A stretch of 6,281 nt of DNA from Balneolaceae bacterium (GCA_007129085.1 SKWF01000108.1:1-6281); one strand, 5' to 3'; positions 1 to 4,713 are shown, counted from the first letter of the stretch. Numbers and translations: made by a program. Notes: generated by a model from the sequence alone, not told the origin.

Positions 1-488
1 AAGGGTTTGATGAAGGAACTCCGTCGGAATACAGCACGGAAGAGTACAGCAACACCTATGTTTTGCGCGCCCAGCAGGGGACAAGCTATGTGATGAACAC
101 GGCGATTCCTGAAATCGATTTCGGAAGTGCACACTGGTATCCCAATGAGTGGGGGTTTGGAACCACGATAAATGATGATCTGCTGCGGGCACAACGTGCA
201 TGGTTAGGCGATCACCAGGCGATTGCTGAAAGCCATGGCAAGCCATTTATTATCGGTGAGTTTGGATTCCCGGGCTGGGGTGATGACCGCGTGGAAGAGA
301 TGTACAAGGAGCTCTACAGCGAAGTGGAGAGCCAAAGGGTTGATGGAAACCTGTTGTGGCAGTTAGTAGCCGACGGCACCAAGTGTTGGGAGTTTGGTGG
401 AAATATCTGCTACCCCGGTGGCCGAGAGGATACCCAGCTGTACAATCCGTTCAGGGACCATGTTGAGTTTATGCGAACTCTTCGATAA
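1..488 (+). CDS. GH5 family glycoside hydrolase, probable endo-beta-1,4-mannanase (C-terminal part)
   Basis: The reading frame is open from the left edge (first full codon at position 3) to TAA at 486-488, so the true start lies outside the window. The visible ~161 residues are the C-terminal third of a TIM-barrel glycosidase. Two GH5 landmarks can be seen. The first is the strand IDFGSAHWYPNEWG, whose His (codon 132-134) and Tyr (138-140) form the substrate-site HxY motif. The second is KPFIIGEFGFPGWG, whose Glu (codon 258-260) is the expected catalytic nucleophile. The pattern 'D-F-x-x-x-H-x-Y-P-x-x-W' followed by 'KP-x-x-x-GEFG' is typical of the GH5_7 mannanase group, which cleaves internal beta-1,4-mannosyl bonds in mannan hemicellulose. 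The acid/base Glu (NEP motif) and any signal peptide would lie upstream. The family assignment is firm; the mannan substrate is an inference. Confidence 0.88.
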   Translation, partial: GFDEGTPSEYSTEEYSNTYVLRAQQGTSYVMNTAIPEIDFGSAHWYPNEWGFGTTINDDLLRAQRAWLGDHQAIAESHGKPFIIGEFGFPGWGDDRVEEMYKELYSEVESQRVDGNLLWQLVADGTKCWEFGGNICYPGGREDTQLYNPFRDHVEFMRTLR

Positions 489-520
489 CAAAGCAGCCAT
501 ATAATTGAAATAACTTTTAA

Positions 521-549
521 GCCGAACTCGCATTTGCGGGTTCGGCTTT
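521..549. terminator. Bidirectional hairpin terminator between convergent genes
   Basis: An 11-bp stem (521-531 pairing with 536-546, one T-G wobble) closes a 4-nt loop ATTT. It is followed by TTTC on the plus side and flanked by TTTTAA on the minus side. It lies 32 bp after the GH5 stop and only 4 bp beyond the stop of the convergent sigma-54 activator, so it probably ends both transcripts. The plus-strand T-run is short. Confidence 0.75.
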
Positions 550-550
550 C

Positions 551-1585
551 TTATTGGGGCTCGCTAAAATTATACCGATCTAACTTGTTGTGCAGCGTTT
601 TTCTGGCAAATCCTAAAAGCTTTGCGGCTTCGGTTTTATTGTTATCAACGGAACGAAGCGTTTGTTTGATGGCCTGCTTTTCAATCTCTTCAAGACTAGT
701 TCCCACAGGGATGTGCAGGTATTGATTCGAGTGGTCTTCATTGTAGCCACTAAAATATTTTGATTCCGATTTCGAAATAGACACAGGTAACATATCAGGC
801 GTTATAACATCTCCTTCCAGCAGAACCAGGCACCGCTCAATATTATTTTTTAATTCTCTTACGTTTCCGGGCCAGTCGTAGTTGGTAAGTACTTCGATGG
901 TTTCTTCAGAAAACTGAATGTTGCCTAATCCATATGCATCGCAATAGCAGTTTTTATAAAATTCGATTAATAGTGGAATATCTTCTTTTCGATGGCGCAG
1001 TGGTGGAATGTATAGTTCAATTACATTTAGGCGATAAAAAAGATCTTCGCGGAAACTGCCTGCTTTAACTTGGTCGCTCAAAATCTTATTGGTTGCCGAA
1101 ATAAGGGTGACATCCACCTGAATTTCTGCTTTACCCCCAACTCGTCTGAATCTTCCGGTTTCTACGGCCCGCAGTAATTTTACCTGGGCATTGAGAGACA
1201 TTTCACCAATTTCATCGAGGAAAAGAATGCCTTTGTCGGCCATTTCAAAACAACCCATTTTTTGAGAGTCGGCCCCTGTAAATGCCCCTTTTTCATGCCC
1301 CAAAAGTTCGCTTTCAACTAATTCTCCAGGTATGGCTCCACAGTTAACAGTAACCATCGGTTTATTATGCTTAAGACTATGATAGTGTATTAACCGTGCA
1401 AAAACCTCTTTCCCGGTGCCGTTTTCCCCGGTAATAAGAACGGTTGCTTTTGTTTTTGCGACCAACTTAATTTTTCGGTAAAGATCTAACATTGCCGGGC
1501 TTTGTGTGATCAGTATCGGCTTCTCGCCGCAATGTATGTTTTTGGTGTTGTTGTCTTTTTGATCTATGGATGAATGTTTTTCCAT
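551..1585 (-). CDS. Sigma-54-dependent transcriptional activator (AAA+ plus Fis-type HTH, no sensor domain)
   Basis: This 344-residue protein is a bacterial enhancer-binding protein, which remodels sigma-54 RNA polymerase at -24/-12 promoters using ATP. Visible elements in order: Walker A GENGTGKE (53-60), the sigma-54 contact loop GAFTGA (100-105), Walker B GILFLDE (119-125), sensor I LISATN (161-166), arginine-finger region FREDLFYRL (178-186), sensor II WPGNVREL (238-245) and a C-terminal Fis-like helix-turn-helix (about 299-338, ending KTEAAKLLGFARKTLHNKL). Only ~25 residues precede the AAA+ core. There is therefore no receiver, GAF or PAS domain, as in PspF-type activators, and control must come from a partner protein, expression level or another signal. 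The ATG at 1583-1585 has an AGGGAG ribosome site 7 nt upstream (1593-1598), one of the few clear Shine-Dalgarno sequences in the window. Its targets are unknown; it diverges from the RNA array that follows. Confidence 0.95.
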   Translation of the reverse strand: MEKHSSIDQKDNNTKNIHCGEKPILITQSPAMLDLYRKIKLVAKTKATVLITGENGTGKEVFARLIHYHSLKHNKPMVTVNCGAIPGELVESELLGHEKGAFTGADSQKMGCFEMADKGILFLDEIGEMSLNAQVKLLRAVETGRFRRVGGKAEIQVDVTLISATNKILSDQVKAGSFREDLFYRLNVIELYIPPLRHRKEDIPLLIEFYKNCYCDAYGLGNIQFSEETIEVLTNYDWPGNVRELKNNIERCLVLLEGDVITPDMLPVSISKSESKYFSGYNEDHSNQYLHIPVGTSLEEIEKQAIKQTLRSVDNNKTEAAKLLGFARKTLHNKLDRYNFSEPQ

Positions 1586-1592
1586 TCTAGCG

Positions 1593-1598
1593 CTCCCT
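1593..1598 (-). promoter_or_regulatory. Ribosome binding site AGGGAG of the sigma-54 activator
   Basis: Read on the minus strand this is AGGGAG, 7 nt ahead of the ATG at 1585. It fixes the start codon, because no other in-frame start has comparable support. Confidence 0.7.
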
Positions 1599-1640
1599 AA
1601 AACTACTTGTAATTATTTTTATGAATATCTCTCTCTAAAA

Positions 1641-1700
1641 AGTGGACGATTTGATATTTCTGGGGTTTTTTGCCCATAAATCAAAACCCATCTTTTATAT
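1641..1700. other. AGTGGACGAT match to the sRNA head plus downstream hairpin
   Basis: Positions 1641-1650 match the invariant head of the five downstream RNAs at 9 of 10 positions. They are followed by a bulged stem, TGGGGTTTT (1661-1669) with AAAACCCA (1683-1690), and then TCTTTTATAT, which resembles the 3' end of the arrayed RNAs. A competing short stem, TGGG (1661-1664) with CCCA (1673-1676), shares the same arm. Read on the plus strand this could be a decayed RNA copy. Read on the minus strand it lies 56-65 nt ahead of the activator start and could be an sRNA pairing site in its mRNA. Neither reading is proven. Confidence 0.35.
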
Positions 1701-1710
1701 AGTTAATCAG

Positions 1711-1751
1711 GTAATTATTGAATTGAATAGTTGATCATTAACAATAATTAC
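1711..1751. repeat. Perfect 10-bp inverted repeat, 21-nt spacer
   Basis: GTAATTATTG (1711-1720) is the exact reverse complement of CAATAATTAC (1742-1751). The AT-rich arms and 21-nt spacer suit either a regulator-binding dyad or a leader hairpin of the activator mRNA. No T-run follows, so it is not a terminator. Confidence 0.6.
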
Positions 1752-1765
1752 TATATGCCCTTGAA

Positions 1766-1787
1766 TATTAAAATGTAAATTTTAATA
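1766..1787. repeat. Perfect 9-bp AT-rich palindrome, 4-nt centre
   Basis: TATTAAAAT (1766-1774) and ATTTTAATA (1779-1787) flank GTAA. The symmetry is exact. An operator site or a weak hairpin is possible; its composition makes chance occurrence more likely than for the 10-bp repeat nearby. Confidence 0.5.
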
Positions 1788-2065
1788 CCTTTTAAGATTG
1801 TTTGAACGTGCCCCCTATCAGTGCACTTTAAAACATCTTAAATGAATGTGTAAATATGCCATTTCCTATACATTATAGAAAATGGGAAATAATTTACAGA
1901 TATCACAGGTAGGGGGGATAAACAGAAATAAAGCTTCAAAAAGGTAGGCTTTCGAATTACAGGAATGATCTGTTTTACTCTTTGTATATAATTGACCATA
2001 GATAAATATTCTAGTCGTTAAAAGTTTAGTAACTACACCAATGTAGCAGATGGGTGACGATTGTT

Positions 2066-2135
2066 GGTTACGTATAACCGCCAATTGATTACATAAATTA
2101 CGTAATGTAAAGGGAGCGGATGTAATTACGTTAAT
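2066..2135. promoter_or_regulatory. Cluster of dyads and ATTACG motifs upstream of the RNA array
   Basis: GGTTA/TAACC (2066-2079) is followed by TTACAT (2089-2094) with ATGTAA (2105-2110), which encloses the 10-bp palindrome ATTACGTAAT (2097-2106). A second related site, AATTACGTTAAT, lies at 2124-2135 and includes the palindrome GTAATTAC (2122-2129). The two AATTACGT motifs are 28 bp apart. They sit ahead of the first RNA unit and may be binding sites for a regulator; which one cannot be told from the sequence. Confidence 0.35.
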
Positions 2136-2195
2136 TATAACTCAGATATGAGCAGGTTTAATAACTAAAATATGAAGTATAACGTGAACATGGGA

Positions 2196-2253
2196 TTTAT
2201 ATAATAATTTATAAAATGGGTGTAACAGAGATTATTTAAGACGTAGCTAATAT
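2196..2253 (+). promoter_or_regulatory. Conserved upstream blocks of RNA copy 1
   Basis: The three blocks are TTTATATAA (2196-2204), TGTAACA (2221-2227) and TAATAT (2248-2253). Offsets between block starts are 25 and 27 nt, then 9 nt to the RNA head, the same in all five copies. TAATAT resembles a -10 element, and the farther blocks may be an activator site and an AT-rich UP-like element. No GG-N10-GC sigma-54 signature is present. Confidence 0.6.
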
Positions 2254-2256
2254 AGT

Positions 2257-2331
2257 AGTGGACAATAGCACGTACTATTACAAATCGAGAGAGATAAAGG
2301 GAGACAGGCCTTGAGCACCTGTTTCCCTTTT
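2257..2331 (+). ncRNA. Small RNA copy 1 of a five-copy array
   Basis: This predicted ~75-nt RNA starts at or near the invariant head AGTGGACAATAGCAC (2257-2271). It continues with a small hairpin AATAG/CTATT (loop CACGTA), a purine-rich linker with AGAGAGATAAA, and ends in an intrinsic terminator (2296-2331). I do not recognise the family. The five copies agree almost perfectly in the head and in the terminator loop, while the sequence around them has drifted, so the RNA itself is under selection. The 5' end is inferred from where conservation becomes invariant, ~4 nt after the TAATAT box, and could be a few bases off. Similarity to copies 2-4 continues ~20 nt past the terminator (ACGCATATCGA). 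Copy 1 is set apart from the others by 393 bp and has the most divergent upstream region. Confidence 0.8.
2296..2331 (+). terminator. Intrinsic terminator of RNA copy 1
   Basis: The 13-bp stem pairs AAAGGGAGACAGG (2296-2308) with CCTGTTTCCCTTT (2318-2330), including one G-T wobble. The loop is CCTTGAGCA and the stem runs into the T-run. Confidence 0.9.
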
Positions 2332-2339
2332 ATATTTAA

Positions 2340-2588
2340 ACGCATATCGAATTCAGATCAAATGAGAAGACCGGGTTAATTCTGAAGTTAATTTAAATGT
2401 ACTGGCATTCGACACAGCCGGAAATCTAAATAACAAATCTTCTCCACTAGATTAGCAATTCACATTATCGATGACGGGTCCGAGATTGCGATCGATGGGT
2501 AATCAATATTTTTTAAGTGTTCTTGTACCGGCCACGTGTTGTAAGGGTACAAACAACTTTAAAGAAGGGAGTTAGAGTATATAATTGG
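2340..2588. other. Gene-free spacer between RNA copies 1 and 2
   Basis: I see no gene here. Notable structure is an inverted repeat, TTGTACC (2523-2529) with GGTACAA (2546-2552) and a 16-nt loop, with no T-run after it. There is also a weak AATCTA/TAGATT pair near 2425-2456. Similarity to the region before copy 4 begins only at about 2565. Confidence 0.5.
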
Positions 2589-2646
2589 TTTGTATAAGAT
2601 TTAATAGAATGGATGTAATAAATAAGTTCTAAGATGATGTTAACAT
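2589..2646 (+). promoter_or_regulatory. Conserved upstream blocks of RNA copy 2
   Basis: The blocks are TTTGTATAA (2589-2597), TGTAATA (2614-2620) and TAACAT (2641-2646), at the array's fixed spacing. Confidence 0.6.
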
Positions 2647-2649
2647 AGA

Positions 2650-2724
2650 AGTGGACAATAGCACATACTATTACAATTCGAGAGAGATAAAGGGAGACAG
2701 GCCTTGAGCACCTGTTTCCCTTTT
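2650..2724 (+). ncRNA. Small RNA copy 2 of the array
   Basis: It has the head AGTGGACAATAGCAC (2650-2664), hairpin AATAG/CTATT (loop CACATA), linker with AGAGAGATAAA, and a terminator identical to that of copy 1. The body differs from copy 1 at only a few positions (CACATA for CACGTA, CAATTCG for CAAATCG), although the upstream 60 nt are clearly diverged. Within the duplicated modules it pairs with copy 4: both have a CCTTGAGCA terminator loop and both are preceded by a similar GAGTAxATAATTG stretch. Confidence 0.82.
2689..2724 (+). terminator. Intrinsic terminator of RNA copy 2
   Basis: The 13-bp stem is 2689-2701 with 2711-2723, the loop CCTTGAGCA (2702-2710), and TTTT ends at 2724. Confidence 0.9.
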
Positions 2725-2834
2725 ATATTTAAACACATATCGAGTACAAATCATAAATGGCTGCGGAGAGTATGATCACTGCGCAATACAACAGTAGGAC
2801 AATGTTAAAAAGAAAGAATAAGTAAACTCTGTGA

Positions 2835-2892
2835 TTTGTATAAAGTATAATGAAATAGATGTAATAGATAAGTTCAACGAGTGCATTAATTT
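2835..2892 (+). promoter_or_regulatory. Conserved upstream blocks of RNA copy 3
   Basis: The blocks are TTTGTATAA (2835-2843), TGTAATA (2860-2866) and TAATTT (2887-2892), at the fixed spacing. The stretch between the last two blocks (GATAAGT..CAACG..GTGCATTAA) is shared with copy 5 only. Confidence 0.6.
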
Positions 2893-2895
2893 ATG

Positions 2896-2968
2896 AGTGG
2901 ACAATAGCACGTACTATTCAAATCAAGAGAGAAAAAGGAGACAGGCTTTGAGCACCTGTTTCCTTTTT
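2896..2968 (+). ncRNA. Small RNA copy 3 of the array
   Basis: It has the head AGTGGACAATAGCAC (2896-2910), hairpin AATAG/CTATT, a linker two bases shorter than in copies 1 and 2, and terminator loop CTTTGAGCA. Relative to copies 1, 2 and 4, one G-C pair of the terminator stem is replaced by A-T on both strands (AAAAGG..CCTTTT in place of AAAGGG..CCCTTT). This compensatory change keeps the structure. The length difference would shift any reading frame, which argues against a peptide. The downstream tail ACATATCGA is retained. Confidence 0.82.
2932..2968 (+). terminator. Intrinsic terminator of RNA copy 3
   Basis: The 14-bp stem is 2932-2945 with 2955-2968, the loop is CTTTGAGCA (2946-2954), and the stem ends in five Ts. 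Confidence 0.9.
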
Positions 2969-3125
2969 AATTTTAAGACATATCGATTACAGTCATTGAT
3001 ATTTCTCGTTTAATTAAATCGGGATTATTTGTACAGCGTTTTTACTTCTCTTGATAAATGATAACATAACTCTTCACTATTTGATAAATGGATTCAAACT
3101 AAAAATAGCCTGGGTAGGATTGTGA

Positions 3126-3197
3126 TTAATGAGCGGTCAACTCTTCATGAAAATGAAGAACCCATTACCATACCGTTCGACTCCAGGTATGGTTTTT
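3126..3197 (+). ncRNA. Possible diverged sixth RNA: GNRA-type hairpin plus terminator
   Basis: The order of parts matches the array with different sequence. ATTAAT and GAGCGGTCAA (about 3125-3140) resemble ATTAAT..GAGTGGACAA of copy 3. Next come a perfect 7-bp hairpin TCTTCAT/ATGAAGA with GAAA loop (3142-3159), and then an 8-bp stem ACCATACC/GGTATGGT (3167-3174 with 3186-3193) running into TTTTT (3193-3197). It lies ~246 bp after copy 3, the same step as between copies 2 and 3. The TGTAATA block is missing and the terminator loop differs, so it may be a distinct RNA or a decayed copy. Confidence 0.4.
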
Positions 3198-3235
3198 GAA
3201 CGATATCATTAATTGCCAAGAGCAAATTTGAGAAA

Positions 3236-3291
3236 AACGTTAGTTAATAGTTTCATTTAGAGAAGGGATTACGAAACTATGACGTTACGTT
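3236..3291. repeat. Imperfect 19-bp inverted repeat before copy 4
   Basis: The core ATAGTTTC (3247-3254) and GAAACTAT (3273-3280) is exact, with an 18-nt spacer. Outer arms AACGTTA and the ACGTT at the far end pair with a few mismatches. This is a candidate operator dyad or hairpin. No T-run follows. Confidence 0.5.
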
Positions 3292-3323
3292 AAGCCATAA
3301 AGAGAGTTCGAGTAAATAATTGA

Positions 3324-3381
3324 TTTATATAAGGTTTAATTGAATGAATGTAATAGGTATGGTTTGAGAATGTATTAATAT
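3324..3381 (+). promoter_or_regulatory. Conserved upstream blocks of RNA copy 4
   Basis: The blocks are TTTATATAA (3324-3332), TGTAATA (3349-3355) and TAATAT (3376-3381), at the fixed spacing. Confidence 0.6.
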
Positions 3382-3384
3382 AGC

Positions 3385-3459
3385 AGTGGACAATAGCACA
3401 TATACTATTCAAATAGAGAGAGAAAAGGGAAACAGGCCTTGAGCACCTGTTTCCCTTTT
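3385..3459 (+). ncRNA. Small RNA copy 4 of the array
   Basis: The head AGTGGACAATAGCAC (3385-3399) is intact. The first hairpin keeps its AATAG/CTATT stem, but its loop is two bases longer (CACATATA), so the stem is conserved while the loop length varies. In the terminator the G-T wobble of the other copies is an A-T pair here (GGGAAACAGG), a structure-preserving substitution. The downstream tail is more eroded (GATGTACCGA). Confidence 0.82.
3423..3459 (+). terminator. Intrinsic terminator of RNA copy 4
   Basis: The stem is a fully Watson-Crick 14 bp, 3423-3436 with 3446-3459, the loop is CCTTGAGCA (3437-3445), and it ends in TTTT. Confidence 0.9.
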
Positions 3460-3572
3460 ATATTTCACAGATGTACCGAATATTAATTGTTGTTTTGGAG
3501 TTCAATTATGGCTGCTACGCACCGGTGCAATAAACACATCCATAAAAAATAGAAAAGTGATAAAATCTGTGA

Positions 3573-3630
3573 TTTATACAAATTTAAATGGAATGGATGT
3601 AATAGATAAGTGCAACGGGTGCATTAACAT
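3573..3630 (+). promoter_or_regulatory. Conserved upstream blocks of RNA copy 5
   Basis: The blocks are TTTATACAA (3573-3581), TGTAATA (3598-3604) and TAACAT (3625-3630), at the fixed spacing. Confidence 0.6.
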
Positions 3631-3633
3631 ACA

Positions 3634-3710
3634 AGTGGACAATAGCACATACTATTCAAAAAGAGAGAAAAAGGAGACAGGCTTTGAGCACCTGTTTCCT
3701 TTTGTTTTTT
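3634..3710 (+). ncRNA. Small RNA copy 5 of the array
   Basis: It has the head AGTGGACAATAGCAC (3634-3648), hairpin AATAG/CTATT (loop CACATA), a shortened linker, and terminator with loop CTTTGAGCA. It shares the A-T compensatory pair with copy 3, its module counterpart. The T-run is interrupted by one G (TTTTGTTTTTT), giving the longest U-tract of the five. Unlike copies 1-4 it has no ACATATCGA-type tail, so it marks the end of the array. A 39-codon frame (3593-3712) runs through it by chance; the equivalent frame is stopped in copies 2, 3 and 4. Confidence 0.8.
3668..3710 (+). terminator. Intrinsic terminator of RNA copy 5
   Basis: The 13-bp stem is 3669-3681 with 3691-3703, the loop is CTTTGAGCA (3682-3690), followed by G and six Ts. 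Confidence 0.88.
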
Positions 3711-3954
3711 AAAGAGGTTGCTAATCCGAACCGTTGGTATCGCTTCTGTAACGAAACCCGAAACTATTGGATTTATCTGTTCCGGATTGAGAGAAAATTT
3801 ACTGGATCAATAGGCCTATCAATGTGATCTGTAAATTATGTAAGAGTTAAATTTTCGATGTAATGCACAAATTTCTCAAAAGCTTTATCATTTGTTAATG
3901 TTATTCGAAGATGCCTTTCAAGGGCAATAATCCACTTGCAAAGTTCTCTTATTA
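3711..3954. other. Gene-free leader between the RNA array and the AraC-type gene
   Basis: No gene is seen. AATCCGAAC (3723-3731) pairs with GTTCCGGATT (3779-3788) except for one bulged base, and ATAGGCCTAT (3810-3819) is a 10-bp palindrome. Either could be an operator or a structured leader of the downstream regulator gene. No consensus promoter is clear. Confidence 0.45.
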
Positions 3955-4629
3955 ATGTCTCTACAAATAAAAAGAAGCAGTTATATCATCTTGGACAAAG
4001 AACTAGATAAATCCACGGTCAGTCACAAAAAAGAAACCTATAAAATGCTCTATGTTAAATATATGGTCAGTTTGCGCTGTAAAGATGTTGTGCGAAGTGA
4101 GCTCAAAAAACTGAACATACCATATCGAACATCACTACATGGAGCTATACGGATTCCGGATAGTAAATCACATGCCCAGTACGAACTCCGAGCAAATTTA
4201 CGAAAGCACGGAATGGTTCTGCTCGATGAACGTGAAAGTGAGCTGATAGACAAAATTATAGAAGTTGTGATCGATACGATTCACTATTCTGAAGAACTGC
4301 CCAAACTTAATTTTTCTGAGATGATCAGAGAGGTTGTTGGGACAGAAACTACACCAATTCTAAAAATATTTTCTGAAGTGAAGGGAATATCTATCATAAA
4401 CTTTATCGTAGAACAGAAACTTGAGCGGGGGAAGGAGCTTTTACTTAAGGATGATCTTACCGTGGACAATGTTTCAGATAAGCTCAACTATAAAAGTAAA
4501 GATCTGTTTATTGCCCAGTTTAAAAAGTACACCGGTTTAACTCCATCGTACTTTATAAAAATGCGGGGTGGCCACAAAAATCTGCTATTAAACTCATCAT
4601 CTCCCCGAACATCGTCATCGCTTTACTAA
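3955..4629 (+). CDS. AraC-type helix-turn-helix transcriptional regulator (compact form)
   Basis: The 224-residue frame has an AraC/XylS DNA-binding domain at about 118-203. The second-helix signature is well kept: KLERGKELLLKDDLTVDNVS, then FIAQFKKYTGLTPSYF, with the usual F-K-K-x-x-G-x-T-P core. The N-terminal part is not a cupin. It begins MLYVKYMVSLRCKDVVRSEL (31-50), a module I associate with compact Bacteroidota AraC-like proteins, and its ligand is unknown. The real start may be the ATG at 4045 (residue 31), because the first 30 residues look unlike the rest of the family and neither start has a clear ribosome site. The Ser-rich tail after residue 204 is probably disordered. It sits ~245 nt after the last sRNA and is closed by its own terminator, so it is monocistronic. 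A role in controlling the RNA array is possible but unsupported. Confidence 0.88.
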   Translation: MSLQIKRSSYIILDKELDKSTVSHKKETYKMLYVKYMVSLRCKDVVRSELKKLNIPYRTSLHGAIRIPDSKSHAQYELRANLRKHGMVLLDERESELIDKIIEVVIDTIHYSEELPKLNFSEMIREVVGTETTPILKIFSEVKGISIINFIVEQKLERGKELLLKDDLTVDNVSDKLNYKSKDLFIAQFKKYTGLTPSYFIKMRGGHKNLLLNSSSPRTSSSLY

Positions 4630-4683
4630 TAAATTCAGTTATTTACTGAGATCTAAGGTTTATAAAATTCACTAACACTTTTT

Positions 4684-4713
4684 GGCGGCTCTTTAAACGG
4701 AGCCGCTTTTTTT
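4684..4713 (+). terminator. Intrinsic terminator after the AraC-type gene
   Basis: The 7-bp GC-rich stem GCGGCTC (4685-4691) with GAGCCGC (4700-4706) has an 8-nt loop and is followed by seven Ts (4707-4713). Confidence 0.92.

Larger units (their letters stand above)
1586..2195. other. Gene-free AT-rich spacer rich in inverted repeats (activator leader side)
   Basis: No credible protein gene is present in these ~610 bp. It must contain the minus-strand promoter and leader of the activator gene, but no consensus promoter is obvious. It holds several inverted repeats (1661-1690, 1711-1751, 1767-1786, 2066-2079, 2089-2110) and two copies of an AATTACGT-type motif (2096-2106 and 2124-2135). A minus-strand frame at 1866-2084 shows no coding character and was not called. 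Confidence 0.6.
2565..2995 (+). repeat. Two-RNA module A (copies 2 and 3)
   Basis: Copies 2 and 3 with their spacer form a unit that recurs as module B at 3300-3720, offset by 735 bp (copy 2 to copy 4) and 738 bp (copy 3 to copy 5). Spacer landmarks are shared: ATGGCTGC (2757 and 3508), GCGCAATA/GTGCAATA (2781 and 3525) and TCTGTGATTT (2828 and 3566). The spacer has small indels, so the duplication is old. Confidence 0.7.
3300..3720 (+). repeat. Two-RNA module B (copies 4 and 5)
   Basis: This is the second instance of the two-RNA module, ~735 bp after module A. Copy 5 resembles copy 3 most (CTTTGAGCA loop, GTGCATTAA before the head), and copy 4 resembles copy 2 in its loop and 5' flank. Confidence 0.7.

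Noticed and set aside
534..725. Plus-strand frame opposite the 3' end of the sigma-54 activator
   Set aside because: It is a shadow of the well-supported minus-strand gene.
1866..2084. 72-codon minus-strand frame
   Set aside because: AT-rich, no ribosome site, no recognisable domain, and it overlaps several dyads; it looks like a chance open frame.
3167..3197. tRNA fragment (GTTCGACTCC resembles a T-loop)
   Set aside because: The bases around the loop do not form a 5-bp T-stem, there is no acceptor or anticodon arm, and the sequence is better explained as the loop of a terminator-like hairpin.
2196..3634. Sigma-54 promoter upstream of the sRNAs, and TGGACAATAGCAC read as a -24/-12 element
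   Set aside because: The GG and GC are only 6 nt apart in the head, not 10, and no GG-N10-GC was found in the upstream regions.
3668..3710. CsrA/RsmA-sequestering RNA, from GGA motifs in the head and linker
   Set aside because: The GGA motifs are not in hairpin loops and the second is lost in copies 1, 2 and 4, so a CsrA sponge is not supported.
3593..3712. 39-codon plus-strand frame running through RNA copy 5
   Set aside because: The matching frame hits stops in copies 2, 3 and 4 before the head, and indels between copies are not multiples of three, so it is not a conserved peptide.
2196..3720. CRISPR array or MITE cluster
   Set aside because: Repeats are ~75 nt and imperfect, the intervals are 246-489 bp and irregular, there is no cas gene, no terminal inverted repeats or target duplications are visible, and each unit ends in a terminator.
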